Shown here piece by piece: positions 21,382-33,305 of a DNA stretch of 64,000 nucleotides (positions within the stretch are counted from its first letter, which is position 1; each line of letters begins with the position of its first letter). The notes below the pieces were generated by a model that searched no databases, was not told the origin of the DNA, and was given only the letters and a program-made list of their open reading frames with translations. Source of the DNA: Cordilura impudica (Eukaryota; Arthropoda; Insecta; Diptera; Scathophagidae); assembly GCA_963682025.1 (NCBI GenBank), contig OY821519.1, positions 161,219,287 to 161,283,286 of the forward strand. Reading direction: 5' to 3'. Made by a program: the position numbers and the translations under genes.

Positions 21382-22236
21382 GCTTACCAATACAACTATG
21401 TTTATGCATGGATTATTTTGAGTGTATGATGTCTAAAAGTTACGAATTTTAGTTATTCTAGAGCTTTGGGATATACACTCAAACCTGCTTTTGTGCGATG
21501 GATAAGGACCACATTAAAAAAATGCATACAAAAAAAAATCGCACAAAACTTCAAGAGTAGCTATAAAAAATGGTTTTCGCAACGCAACTAAAAATTAATT
21601 TTTTATGCGGTTAATAGAGACCGCATAAAAAAGTCTCATTAAAAAAATATCTCAAAACCTTACGAAATAACTAAACATTTTCCAATTGTATTTCAGAAAA
21701 CATCAATTGAATTTCAGAAAACATCAATAGAATTTCAGAAAACATCAATAGAATTTCAAAAACATCAATTGAGTTTCAGAAAACATCAATTAAATTTCAG
21801 AAAACATCAATTGAATTTCAGAGAACATCAATTGAATTTAAGAAAACATCAATAGAATTTCAGAAAACATCGATAGAATTTCAGAAAACATCAATAGAAT
21901 TTCAGAAAACATCAACTGAATTTCAGATAACATCAATGGAATATCAGAAAACATCAACAGAATCTCAGGAAACATCAATAGAATTTCAGAAAACATCAAT
22001 TGAATTTCTGAAAACAGCAATTGAATTTCAGAAATCATCAATTGAATTTCAGAAAGCATCGAATGTATTTCAGAAAACATCAATTGTATTTCAGAAAACA
22101 TCAATTGAATTTCAGAAAACATCAATTGGATTTCAGAAAACATCAATTGAATTTCAGAAAACATCAACCGCTGGATTTCTAGACGCACTTTGTTCATTGA
22201 GGGCTAAGTACTCAACGGCTGCTTACCAATACAACT
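21351..22236. repeat. 47-bp direct repeats bracketing a minisatellite
   Basis: The 47 bp at 21351-21397 (element end plus target flank) recur exactly at 22190-22236. The 792 bp between them hold a degenerate spacer (21398-21680) and the 21-bp minisatellite. This suggests a local duplication that copied the transposon terminus with its flank. Confidence 0.8.
21685..22167. repeat. 21-bp minisatellite
   Basis: About 23 units of a 21-mer such as ATCAATTGAATTTCAGAAAAC, with substitutions and occasional shortened units. Since 21 is a multiple of 3, it stays open in both strands over long stretches (heptapeptide E-F-Q-K-T-S-I on plus). I treat these frames as accidental. Confidence 0.9.
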
Positions 22237-22599
22237 GTTTAGTCTAGTACGGCCTATATGCTATGCTTTCATGTGCAAGTTAGAATTGCAAATAGTTTTA
22301 CAACTCACTTATACAGTGAAACAGATGAAATTGAAATATTTGTAATAGGTTGCTTTCCAATGTAGTTAAAAAGGTGAGATGGAAATATTTGTATGAATTA
22401 ACATGTATCTGTTCAACCATGATATAAATCTGCTCTAATTTTGGGGAGTCACAAATCATATAGTAAAAAAGGCAAGGCGGGAATATTTGTAATATGTTGA
22501 TTTAAAATAATTATTTCATAATGGTGTAAACTCAAGAGTAGTAAGTAAAGATATTTATGCACAAAGTTTTAGGGAAGTCCATTGAAAAATTAAAATATG

Positions 22600-23335
22600 T
22601 TAACAAACACCAAAAGCGTATATAGAAAATTAAAAAAAGTGGGCGTGACCGATAGAAGCATGTGGTGACCTTACCGGGAGTACAGAGATCGTGTAAGCAA
22701 ATTTCAGAGAAATTCGTTAAAAAGTTAAAATTTGTGTAGCGAACAAATGTACCAAAAAACAGAACACGAATTGTATATAAAAAGTGGGCGTAAAAGTAGG
22801 CGTGGGCGATATGGAGCATGTGGTGACTTTCCCTGGAGTATGGAGATCGTGTGTACCAAATTTCAGAGAAATCAGTTAACAAATAAAAATTTGTATAGCG
22901 AACAAATATACCAAAAAACAGAAAATGAATTGTATATAAAAAGTGGGCGTAAAAGTAGGAAGCATATGGTGACCTTACCTGGAGCACAAAGATTGTGTGT
23001 ACCAAATTTCAGAGAAATCCGTTAACAAATAAAAATTTGTATAGCGAACAAATATATCAAAAAACAGAAAATGAATTGTATACAAAAAGTGGGCGTAAAA
23101 GTAGGCGTGGCCGATAAGAGGCATATGGTGACTTTCCCTGGAGTACAGAGATTGTACATACCAAATTTCAGAGAAATCCGTTTACAAATAAAAATTGGTA
23201 TAGCGAACAAATATTCCAAAACAGAAATGAATTGTATATATAAAGTAGACGTAAAGGTAGGCTTGGCCGATAAGAAATCCGTTGAAAATTACCAATTTCT
23301 ATAGCGGTCAAACAAACAAACAAGCAGAAAATGAA
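22600..23335. repeat. ~150-bp satellite array
   Basis: About five head-to-tail units of ~145-165 bp. Each contains AAAAAGTGGGCGT (about 22635, 22779, 22940, 23085; degenerate at 23240), then GGTGAC, a GGAGTACAGAGAT block and CAAATTTCAGAGAAAT. Similarity decays in the last unit. The Tigger element inserted at its right edge. Confidence 0.85.
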
Positions 23336-23825
23336 TTTTATATACAGTGAAAGCTCCCATAACGGACAGCTCCCATATCCGGACATCTCCAATAACCGGA
23401 CAAATTTCGTCGACCCAAGCTTTTCATATTTTTTTCTACACAAACCCGGACGCTCCAATAACCGGACGCGGTGTATTTAAGGGGACAGGAACGATAAAAT
23501 ACACAAACGAGAAATGTATTAAATCTGTAGTTCCTCTTTTTACAAATCTGATTCATATTTGTATTGATGCCAACCAATTTTGTGATTCCCCTGTTAACGA
23601 AAATGTAAATACACATACACATATTCATACCATATGTGTAGAGGATGAGGATCGATCTGGCAACACGATTGATGGCGACGACTCTTTTGTTGCGCTAAAA
23701 GTATAAAATTTTTATTAATATATTGAAAATGTAATTTGTTTAAATAAAGTTACTGGCTCGCGTACCTTAATTGCTTTTTTGAGCATTAACCTTGTCTGCG
23801 TGGGAATTGTTCCTGTTCTTTTGAG

Positions 23826-24546
23826 ATGGATGACGAAGTCGAAGACAATGAGTCTGCTGATGGCCATACTCCGGCCGTTGGCGTTAGTGACATCAGAAAT
23901 TGTACTAAGAGATTGAGAAGAGATGGGGACAACTTACCTTTCAATTTAGATGTTTCTGCTTTAAAAGATAGAACCGTGAATAGTAATCCAGATAGATTCA
24001 ACAAGTATGCAATACTTGCTGATCTGGAAATTGAGAACAACAACTTCAATAGCATGGATAATAACAACGACAACAGTGCTAATGGTAGTTCAGTTAACAC
24101 AGGGAAGACACCTGGCAAACCGTTTTGTCCGCCAATATTTCTTTATAACGTTTAATATAAAGCATTTGATTGACCAGTTAGAGGCTAAAACACCAAAAAT
24201 TGTTTTTAAAATTAGGAACGTAAACAAGCATAAATGTAAACTTTACCTTTCAGATTCTAATGTTCACTCTGAAATGATGTCTCTCCTGAGGGAGAAGAAA
24301 ATAAAATTCTACTCTTTCACACCAAAGGATTTAAAACAAATTTCTCTTGTTTTACGAGGTCTGTATTACAAATCTGAAACAGACGATATAAAAAAGGCGT
24401 TAGATGGTTTGGTACCTGGCGTGGTGGCAAAGGTGTCAAAATTTTCTACAACTTTTTCCAACAAAAATAACAAGGACACTGGTCTCTTCCTCATATCCCT
24501 ACAATCTGGGAAGAAACTGGGGGACGCACAGTGGACCATATTTTGA
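23826..24546 (+). pseudogene. LINE-A ORF1 (gag-like, PRE_C2HC type)
   Basis: Starts M-D-D-E-V-E-D-N-E-S-A (23826). A polar N-terminal region is followed, after a 1-bp frameshift near 24150, by the conserved block I-D-Q-L-E-A-K-T-P-K-I, F-Y-S-F-T-P-K-D-L-K-Q-I and S-L-V-L-R-G-L-Y, matching the PRE_C2HC domain of Jockey ORF1 proteins that bind element RNA. It stops at 24544-24546 before any CCHC zinc knuckles, which should come next. The loss coincides with the foreign insert between ORF1 and ORF2. Confidence 0.75.
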
Positions 24547-24974
24547 GAAGACGGCCAAAAATAATTTTTTTTGTTACCGATTTAAAAGTTATGTTATTCA
24601 TTTGAAAGTAAATACTAGTAAACCTCGGGAGCCAAAAAATTGCGACTCTATCTCAACTATATCACAGCGAACAGGGTCTTCGAAAATGGGCTTTCTCAGC
24701 ATTTTGCTAAAATTAAAAATTTCTTTGTAAATTTTTATTTTTGAATGACTGTTACTTTTTTGATTTAAAAGATTTTGAAGTGAAATAAATTTTGTATAAT
24801 TTTGTGGCTTCCATACCATTAATGTTAAAAACGTAAAATCACTGAGTCATTCCGAAATTAAAAAAAAAAATTTTAAAAAAGGTCCAAATTTTCCGAAAAT
24901 CTCCTACTTAATAGAGCATAACTCCTGCCAGTCAAAAGCAGTCAGAAAAAATCTTGCACTCTTCTATAGTCTGA

Positions 24975-25245
24975 ACCCTCCCCTATACTCCTATACCCTA
25001 TTATACACCCGCCAGTTTCCGCCCGTGTGCACCAGAACAATTTTTCTGACCCAAGGTTAGATATTTTCTGCAAAATTTATGAATACAAAAGTTGTCCACT
25101 ATGTGGTTAGGATATACATATTAAGTTTGAGGTGATGTTTGTAACTGCCAAAAATATTGGACCTTTATCCATCTTTTATTATACGGATCGAATCAAAAAC
25201 ACTTTCTGAGTCGATTAAACGATGTCCGTCCGACCGTCTGATGTT
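24975..25245 (-). mobile_element. mini-me/DINE-1-type fragment, reverse orientation
   Basis: Contains the same conserved core as 12940-13020 in reverse: GTTTGTAACTGCCAAAAATA near 25140, then ATCCATCTTTTATTATACGG, CACTTTCTGAGTCGATT and a short GTCC microsatellite (25226-25240). CCTATACCCT near 24993 corresponds to its terminus. Diverged from the copy at 12284-13069. The rest of 24547-25608 has no gene I can support. Confidence 0.6.
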
Positions 25246-25608
25246 ATGAATATAAAAGTTGGTCGTACCGGTGCACCGCGGTGTATTTTTTTTCGTGTCG
25301 GTAGAGTTGTCAGGAGTTGTTATATACTTATAAAAAAGGGTTGAGATATAATGCGCTTAATTGTTACAGGTACATTTACATAGGTATCTTTCAAAAACAT
25401 TAATAGTCTGAATTAGAGTTATATAGTTTAAATACCTGACAAAATGGGAAACAATTTAAATAACAGGTAAATGGTAAAAAAAAAACTATTGCGACATAGC
25501 CCTTTAAGATATGACCAGGTATGCTTCACCTTTTAAAAGGGGTTAGGGTGTGGGTTGTTTATGCTTCTAAAAGTGGTAATAAAAGATAAAAATTTTTATT
25601 TTACATAA

Positions 25609-27658
25609 TTGCAAGAAAGAGTATTTATAATAATGTTTCCACAATTATTATTCATTACAATTTGTGCAATGGCTAAGTACTGTTACAGAGATCTGGCAGA
25701 TATTTATTTTCAACGAAATGATGTAGACGATGTAATTTTGCACATAGTGAGCAACGACTTCTTTAAGAATTGTAACCTAGAAGACATTGAAATGCACAAA
25801 GGAAAAATTACTATTTTTGCATCGAATTTGAGAAGACGGTACATTGAATGCTCTCATAGCAAGGCAAAGATGTACAAACGTTACCAAGACTGGTTAATAA
25901 AGGAACTTATTTTTGAGAGTGCATCTACAACTGCCAACGAAAGTGGAAAAAAGGGTCGACCAGCAAAACCAAGTGACGGATGTAGTGAAAGATCTCGAAG
26001 GCGCAAGCTGGAGAATATCAGTGAAGAAATTTCTTAAAGAATTATTAAGGATTCATTTTTGCACCAAATTCAACCAACCCAAAATAAAAAAAATAAAATT
26101 GAAATAATTGAAAAAATAGTAGAAGCGAGTCCAAGGCGCACAAAGAGGATTTTGAAAAGCATTCCTACACCAATTGAAGATAAGAAATTTACGCCGGAAG
26201 AAGCGTTCGCCCTATTTTTGGATTTGAAATTGATCAAAAATCAATATAAGGAATTGCGGAAGCGTACCAATGAAAAGAATTGTGGGATTTTTCCAGAGTA
26301 TCGAGATTTAGTTTCTGCCAAAAAAGAATGCTTACCTTCACAATCTGCTTTTAGTGTCACTTCAACATCAGCAGAAATAAAATTGCAAGATCTCCTTGAA
26401 CATACTGCAGAACGATTGCTAAATACGCTTGATACTGATCATTTAAAAAAGTTGGTAATGGCAGCATTACTTTAATTTCTAAATGGGGATGTGATGGATC
26501 CTCTGGTCAGAAACAATACAAGCAATTTAATGCCGAAAATTCATCAGATGCTAATTTATTTATGATATCTTTCGTTCCATTGCGCTTAACAAAAAGGTAT
26601 AGCGTCTAAGAGCCGTCAACTAGTAGAGCAACAGAAATTGATATACGGAAAAATGAAATTCCTTCTTCAACAAAGTATTGCAGACCAATAAAATTTGCAT
26701 TCAAAAAGGAAACCAAAGATGTCATAACTGAAGAAGTTCAAAAAATAAAAGATCAAATTAAGGAACTTCAACCAGTAATATTTAAATTTGATGACCAAGA
26801 CATTGAAGTACATTTTAAAATGTGTCTCACAATGATTGATGGAAAAGTTGCCAAAGCTTTAACTGGAACATAGTCATTATATGCCAAAAGACACCAAGTC
26901 AGTTAAGCCAACCCCCACAAGAAGACGATAGTTTTAAGGAAGCCTACGAACTTGGAATGTCCCCTCTTCATGCTAGAATACGTTTCATGGAGCATGTTCG
27001 TAAATTGGGTTATGATTTGGAATTTGCAAAAAAGAAAATGAAGAAAAAAGAAAGAAAAAAAAAAACAAATTCAACAAAAATATCTACAGCTAGGCCTCGT
27101 AATCGACCAACCAAACAAGGGGAAGGAAACACAAATGATGTAAATACTGCAAGGAGACTTTTTTCCGATCCGGAAACTGCAGCATCTGTCACAGGTGTAG
27201 ATCATGGATTAATAAGACGATTCAAAATCATATTACAAGTTCTAGCATGCAGCAGAAAGATAAATGAAAAAAAATTTGGAGAGTACGCCAATAAAACAGC
27301 TATATTTTATAATGAAAAATACTCTTGGAGATATATGCCATCCACAGTTCATAAAATTTTGTACCATGGGAAACAAATAATTCAAAACAATATGCTACCA
27401 ATAGGAGATCTATCTGAAGAAGCGCAAGAAAAAAGGAATAAAGACTACAGATTCTTTCGCGAGCACAACACAAGGAAAATGTCCAGATGTTGTACTAATG
27501 AAGACCTTACTATTTTGTTGTGCACTTCAGATCCATATATGTCCAACATTCGTCAAAAATGGAAAACTACCTCTATTGAATTAGACGAAGAAGCTAAACA
27601 ACTTCTAGAAGATGAAAATCAAGGCTATTTAGAAGAAATTTTTACTAAAATTGGTTGA
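25609..27658 (+). pseudogene. RAG1-like/Transib-superfamily transposase relic
   Basis: Fragments in shifting frames: 25609-26037, 26059-26475, about 26476-26880 and 26957-27658. Order: a K/R-rich N-terminal domain; K-W-G-C-D-G-S-S-G (about 26484, candidate first catalytic Asp); T-M-I-D-G-K-V (about 26835); T-N-D-V-N-T-A-R-R; M-P-S-T-V-H-K-I-L; and L-S-E-E-A-Q-E-K-R-N-K-D-Y followed by F-F-R-E-H-N-T-R-K (about 27410-27480), then N-E-D-L. That last stretch lines up with the RAG1 core around its catalytic Glu, an S-E-x-x-x-E-x-x-N-K...F-R pattern. The family is common in insects. At least three breaks make it inactive. No convincing TIRs were found; it sits within LINE-A between ORF1 and ORF2. 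Confidence 0.65.
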
Positions 27659-28260
27659 TTTAAAGTACTTTTTCATTACACTAACAATAAGTTACACTTT
27701 TTTTTATATAGTTAAAAAATTTTCTTGATTAAAAATTTATATATTTTGTAAATTTACAATAAAAATTGTTATATATCATAAATTTACCATAAAAATTGAT
27801 ATAGAAATATTTAAAAAGACAATAAAAAAAAATTTAACTAAAGCAAAAACATACGAGTTTTTCATTGAAACTTCTCTATCTTGAACCAATATAAGGTAAC
27901 TTTTACGTTCGCTGCTTAATAAATTATATTTTAACTCGGGATCTTTCAGAAAAAAAAAAACCTTGGGCCCTTGTACACATTAGGACTAAAAAGTTTACGG
28001 GGGCCAAAGTTTGGCATTTTCTGAAAAAATTAACTTAAAAAATTGTTAAAAAGTATTAGTTGTAAAATTAACTGAAAAAATAAAACATATTAAAAAAAGC
28101 CTTTTTTACCTTTTAACACTTCACTTTTGTACTAAAATTCAACTACAAATGAAAATGTATTTTAAACCCTCCGTAACTTTTTTTATTTTCGGTCGAGAAT
28201 TACGTGTTATAGCAAAACTTAAAGGCTAAAGTCTCACCTACCAAACAAAAAAAAAACCGC
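27659..28260. other. Non-coding AT-rich region after RAG1-like relic
   Basis: About 600 bp without coding capacity or obvious inverted termini. The right boundary of the RAG1-like element should lie here, as LINE-A endonuclease coding resumes at about 28260. A short AAAGTCTCACCT block near 28229 resembles part of the TIR of the element at 50938, but the match is too short to use. Confidence 0.3.
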
Positions 28261-30881
28261 ATATCGCTATAATGATTAAGGATTCAATTGCATATAATCG
28301 TGTGCACATTGGTGATGTGAAGTTCAATAGTGTCTGTATTACAATTGAGGTAAACACGAACAACACTCGTAAAAAGTTTCTTATTGGATCGATTTATATT
28401 CCAAGTAACTTTCCTACTACGGATTTAAACGATGTATTAAGTAAAGTTCTTAATGCTGCTAATGATTTTGATGGATTTATTATGGGTGGAGATTTAAACG
28501 CCAAAAGTTCTACCTGGGGTGATCAAAACGAGAATTCAAACGGAAGAATTTTATATAACTGGCTCCAGGATAATGCTTTGGATGTTAGTCGTTTTTGTGA
28601 CAGTAAGCCTTCATACTCGAATGGTTCCTCTTACCTTGATCATTTCCTCATTAGTAATATTCTAATTGATAAGGATTGCCCGAATTTTAAAGTCTCCAGT
28701 CTTCCCAGTTTTTCCGATCATATTCCAATCATGAGAAATCCAAGGCATTATACCTCATATAAAAACACAAACTGGGACCAGTTTCGGCGAGATTTGGAAA
28801 TAACCACCCTAAGCCTAATGGCTCACGAGGACAGAAATTTACATAATGATGATTCGTTAATAAATGAATTTAATTCAAATCTGAACGCAATTCATAGCCG
28901 CCACGCCGAGAAAATTTATTTAAAGGGCAACAAAATACCTCTTTCAGAAAACTTAAAGAAGTTCTACCGAGTTAAACATGGATGGCAGAAAGAGTTAAAA
29001 AAAATATTTCATCAAATACAACTTTTGAAAAATATTATCAAAGAATTAGTCAACGTGGAACATGCAAATATGTTTAATGAAAAATTGGAGAATATAAAAC
29101 CCGGACCAGATGCATTAGAAAGGTTTACCAGATAGTGGGAACAAAGAAATCCCCATTTTGTTAACAAACATGTGTAAATAACAACATTATATCAGACGAT
29201 AACAAAAATTGTGAGCTTTTCCGAAACCATTATTCTTCCGTATATAGTGAGAAAATGCCGGAAAACCTGTTGTGTACCTTGATGGCCGTATTTCATCTTG
29301 TGTTGATGCTGTCACTCGTCATATTTATACATTCAATGGTACCTTTAATGCCATAGATAATTTGAATGATTACCATTTTACAAAAAAATCGACTATCAAG
29401 GAAATAATCAAGAAAATCAACAGTAAAAAATCCAGCGGCTTAGACAATATTTCAAATTTTCTAATAAAAAATTCCCTGACGTGATACTTAATTTTCTCAC
29501 CATCATCTTCAATAATTGCTTGAATAATTGCTATTTTCCGACACCCTGGAAGGTGGCAAAAATTATTCCTCTAAAAAAAAAGGGGAACAGCAACAGTTTA
29601 GAAGATTTTCGCCCAATTTATTTGCTGTCCAACATTGGAAAAATCTTCGAACATGTCCTCAGGGATAAACTTGAAAATGAATTTGTTCTTAGCCGAATTA
29701 CTTCATTCCAATTCGGCTTTAAGCGCTACCACTCGAATCAACATGCATTACTGAAGTTTCAAAGTGATGTAGTAAATAATCTTAGACAAAAAATTTGCAC
29801 CGTTGCTATCTCATTGGATATCGAGAAAGCATATGATTCTGCATTTCACAAGGGAATCTTGTATAAACTAGTGGATCTTGGAATTGACCCTTTTTTTATT
29901 AAGATGTTTCAGAGTTATTTTTCGGATCGGAAATTTTGTGTACTAATAAACGACTCGTCTTCAGCTTTTGGAAAAATGGAGAGCGGTGTTCCTCAGGGCA
30001 GCGTTTTAGCTCCATTTCTATTCAATATTTTTCTTCATGACTTCCCACATTTGAGAGAAGGTTCACAGGCAATTCTCTATGCGGATGACTGCATGTTATA
30101 TTCTCATCACGAATCTCCAATTCAGGCACTGCACATTGCGGCCTGTCATCTTGGTGTTATTAATCAATATTACAAAAAATGGGGCATTAAAATAAACGCA
30201 GCTAAATCCGAGGCGATATGTATCCGCAATGCTTCTGGCAAATGTGCCAGATATGTTGTTCCTCAGAGCAAGTGCTTACAACTGTACCTTGATGGCGAAG
30301 AAATACCATTTAAATCCAGCATCAAATACCTTGGTGTAAATTTCGATAAGTTGATGAAGTTTAACAACCACGGTAAAACTCAACTGGCCAGGGCCAAACG
30401 TATATCTGGTATGTTCTCTGGATTAATGAACAACAGATACCTTCCTCAGAACACAAAACTGCTACTTTATAAAGTCGCCATAAGATCAGCTTTGATTTAT
30501 GCATTTCGAATCTGGTTCTCTATCTCCCCGATAGTGGCTAAAGAATTGGAAATTTTTGAACGAAGGGTGTTAAGAAAATGCATAAACAAAAACTTCAAAA
30601 ATTATACAAAACGCTACTCCAACGAGTTTATTTACCAACAATTTGCGGTTATACCACTCTGCAAATACGCCATGTTACTTCAGAGGAAATTCGTCGAAAA
30701 TCTTGCCCTCCATGATAACAACTTTATGAACGAACTCTTTGAATTGGAGAACACAAATTGGTCAAGATTCTCTTACTTATCCCCGATTGGAATTTTAATG
30801 GAACCTCCTGGTGAAAACCAGGACCCATACATCCTGCCGGACTTCTACCATGGGTCTTTTCCCGGCTCTAATAGGGGCTAA
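28260..30881 (+). pseudogene. LINE-A ORF2: endonuclease and reverse transcriptase (broken)
   Basis: 28272-29135 holds the C-terminal part of an APE-type endonuclease: I-M-G-G-D-L-N-A-K-S-S-T-W-G, Y-L-D-H-F-L-I and F-S-D-H-I-P-I. The first third of the domain is missing. After frame breaks (29135, 29272-29484) the RT runs at 29481-30881 (466 residues): S-L-D-I-E-K-A-Y-D-S, G-V-P-Q-G-S-V-L-A-P, catalytic I-L-Y-A-D-D-C-M-L, K-Y-L-G-V-N, and a C-terminal domain ending at a TAA. The enzyme would nick the target and copy RNA onto the 3' end. The RT is intact, but the endonuclease start and frame continuity are lost. Jockey/I group. Confidence 0.85.
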
Positions 30882-31449
30882 CCAATAACCATCATGTGAC
30901 AAATAACTACATTAATTTTGTACATTATGTATGCATCTAGTCACCATCCAATCATTGGTATCGTCGTATACTAATTTAAAATGTTGATTCGTTATTTGGT
31001 TTAAATTTTCATGTTATATTTAAATTGTTTAACTGTTAACAAATTGTACCTGTACATCTCGTTTAACATTATTATAACTATTCTGTGATATTTATACAAA
31101 CGCTGTTAAGCCATTGTTTTTTTTGTAACAGCATTATTTAATTTTAATTGTTATTTAGTTTCTATTTTTTATTTATTTTTTTACGGACATTCGCTCTGTA
31201 TGATACAGTAAATGCCACGAGCAGCATTGTTTACAAACTACCTATAGGCTTCCCTGTTAAATGTACTATCTCATCTTAGCAAGTAGCTTAAACAAAATTG
31301 TCGATTAGTATCTCATTTAATGTTATCAATGAAAGAAAAGAAGCCTCAATAAACATTAACATTACATTACATGTGTAGAGGATGGCATTGAAATCGCTGA
31401 TTAGTTGAAAAGTTGTTTGCTTAGCTCGTGTTTATTGTCTTTTTATGCT

Positions 31450-31998
31450 TCAAAGCCAAAAAAGGGCACCAAAAAACACATGTTATCTATTAAAGAAAAC
31501 ATTGAAATTATTAATGAGTTTGAAAAAGAGAAATTGTCAGTGCGCGAAATTGCGAAGAGGTAAAGTTTCTTGTTCTTTAAGCAACGCAATTTTTATAATA
31601 TTTTTTATCTTTGAAGGTTCAATATTGGCAAAACATAGGCTGCAGAAACATAAAGAAGCCCTTCCTTCCAAATGGGAGTCTCGGGTAAATGTTCATCAAA
31701 AGAGGATATTTGTTACAGCAGGTGGCTCTGAAATAGATAAAATGTGCTTTGATTGGTTCGCTATGTCTAGACGTCAAAATATTCCAATTTCTGGTCCGAT
31801 TGTAAAGGCTAAGGCACGTGAAATAGCAGTGCAATTGGGTGTATCTAATTTTTCTGCGTCAGATGGATGGTTACAAAAATGGCGCAAAAGGAATAATGTT
31901 GCTTTTAAGTGTATAACTGGTGAAGCTGCAAATGTAAATCCGATGGAGTAAAGCATGTCCAGTGTACCAAAACAAATTAAATGTGAAGATGAGAAGAA
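31450..31998 (+). pseudogene. Tigger transposase N-terminal DNA-binding region (unit 1)
   Basis: One frame gives L-S-I-K-E-N-I-E-I-I-N-E-F-E and L-S-V-R-E-I-A-K-R (31487-31560), the pogo HTH. A GT-AG intron (31561-31616) follows, and then F-N-I-G-K-T with a stop. After a frameshift near 31650 the CENP-B-type second HTH is open: K-E-A-L-P-S-K-W-E-S, F-D-W-F-A-M-S-R-R-Q-N-I-P-I-S-G-P, G-V-S-N-F-S-A-S-D-G-W-L-Q-K-W-R. This region binds the TIRs. It ends at N-V-N-P-M-E* (31951). The catalytic domain is displaced to 37890 by LINE-B and the triplication. Confidence 0.8.
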
Positions 31999-32021
31999 TG
32001 GGGTTTAATGTTTAACAATCA

Positions 32022-33214
32022 ATGAATACAAGTGGTATATACACAAATGCACAGGGATTACTAAACAACTTTAATCAAGTAGAAATAATTGCAGCATTAA
32101 AAAAACCTGAATATATAATATTATCTGAAACTCATTTAACTAAAGATATAAGAGAACAAGAATATCAATTAGATGAATATGATCTCTATGTAACTTTATC
32201 TAATTCTACACGTACCGGTGGAGTCATAATTTATTTTAAAAAGACATGGAAAGTGAACAAGTTATGTGAAAAAGTAGCCGATTCAAAATATTGGACGAGT
32301 GCATATCTGGCAAAAAATAAAAATACGCTTTTTGCAATTGTGGCCGTTTATAGATCTCCAAGCTGTAGAGAAGTAGAATTTTGTGATGCATTTGATGAAT
32401 TAATTGAAAGGATCTGTGAAACAAATTATGAAATAATTATAGCAGGCGATTTCAACATAGACTGGAATAAAGATGAAACATATAAAAATAGAATACAAGT
32501 TACTCTAAATGATAACGGTTTCAGGCAAATAGTCAGCGAGTATACGAGGATCACAGAGAATTCAAAATCATTAATAGACTTTGTTATAACAAATAATGTT
32601 GACGTGAGCGTAAGAAATAACATTGCAAACAAAATAGTAGATCATGAGGCGATAGATATAACAATTGCAAATAGAAACAGTGAATACTCAAAGGAAAAGG
32701 AAATAGAAATATTCAATTACAATAAAAACTTGTATAATAGGGAAATAAATGGAGTACTAAAATATAATCAAAATGATAATGTCAATAATAATGCTGACCG
32801 TATTGATGCCTGCATAGAGAACATAATTAAAAAATTCACGAGAAAGAAAACAATTACAGAAAAGAATAATGTAAACAAATGGTTTAGATCATGATGAATT
32901 TAATAAATAAATCATTGGAAACGGGAGAATTCCCAGAAACATGGAAAATATCTTCGGTAGCACCAATAGAAAAAAATGTAAAAACAACCAAACGCGAAGA
33001 GTTTCGGCCAATTAATACACTAAAAACATGTGGAAAATTAATTGAAAAAGTGGTAAAACAACAACTTGAAAACTGCATAGAGGAAAATAACATATTTTCC
33101 AAATATCAATCAGGATTTAGGAAAAAATATTCATGTGAAACAACGGTGAACTATGTTATTAATAGATGGGAAAACGTGGAGAAAAATAAGAAAATTATTG
33201 CAATCTTATTTTAA
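32022..33214 (+). pseudogene. LINE-B endonuclease and RT start (unit 1)
   Basis: 32022-32894 encodes an APE endonuclease: Y-T-N-A-Q-G-L, I-I-L-S-E-T-H-L-T (catalytic Glu), V-A-V-Y-R-S-P, A-G-D-F-N-I-D-W and a truncated C-terminus. From 32891 the frame shifts to the RT fingers: P-E-T-W-K-I-S-S-V-A-P-I, F-R-P-I-N-T-L, S-G-F-R-K-K-Y-S. The linker between EN and RT is missing, so LINE-B was internally deleted before it was duplicated. The frame stops at 33212-33214, where A-F-E-T-I-D-R should follow in another frame, and the unit ends at 33277. Confidence 0.8.
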
Positions 33215-33305
33215 AAGAGCTTTCGAGACAATCGATAGAGATATTTAAATAAAAAACTATTTATGTACGGAATACAAGAAAAAGAGAAATTGTCAGTGCG
33301 CGAAA

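Larger units (their letters stand above)
23648..31370 (+). mobile_element. LINE-A, Jockey-like, inserted in Tigger leader
   Basis: Bracketed by the exact 14-bp repeat ATGTGTAGAGGATG (23634-23647 and 31371-31384), a LINE-sized target duplication. The 3' end is a short ACATT/ATTAC repeat tail instead of poly(A). It contains ORF1, then foreign DNA including a RAG1-like transposase, then ORF2 with endonuclease and RT on the same strand. The 3' region 30882-31370 is non-coding. Confidence 0.75.

Noticed and set aside
22532..23304. Several overlapping frames of 65-157 codons
   Set aside because: All lie in the satellite array, on both strands, with no protein-like features.
22600..23335. CRISPR-like regular spacing of repeats
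   Set aside because: Units are ~150 bp with no short conserved repeat plus unique spacers, and the DNA is eukaryotic.
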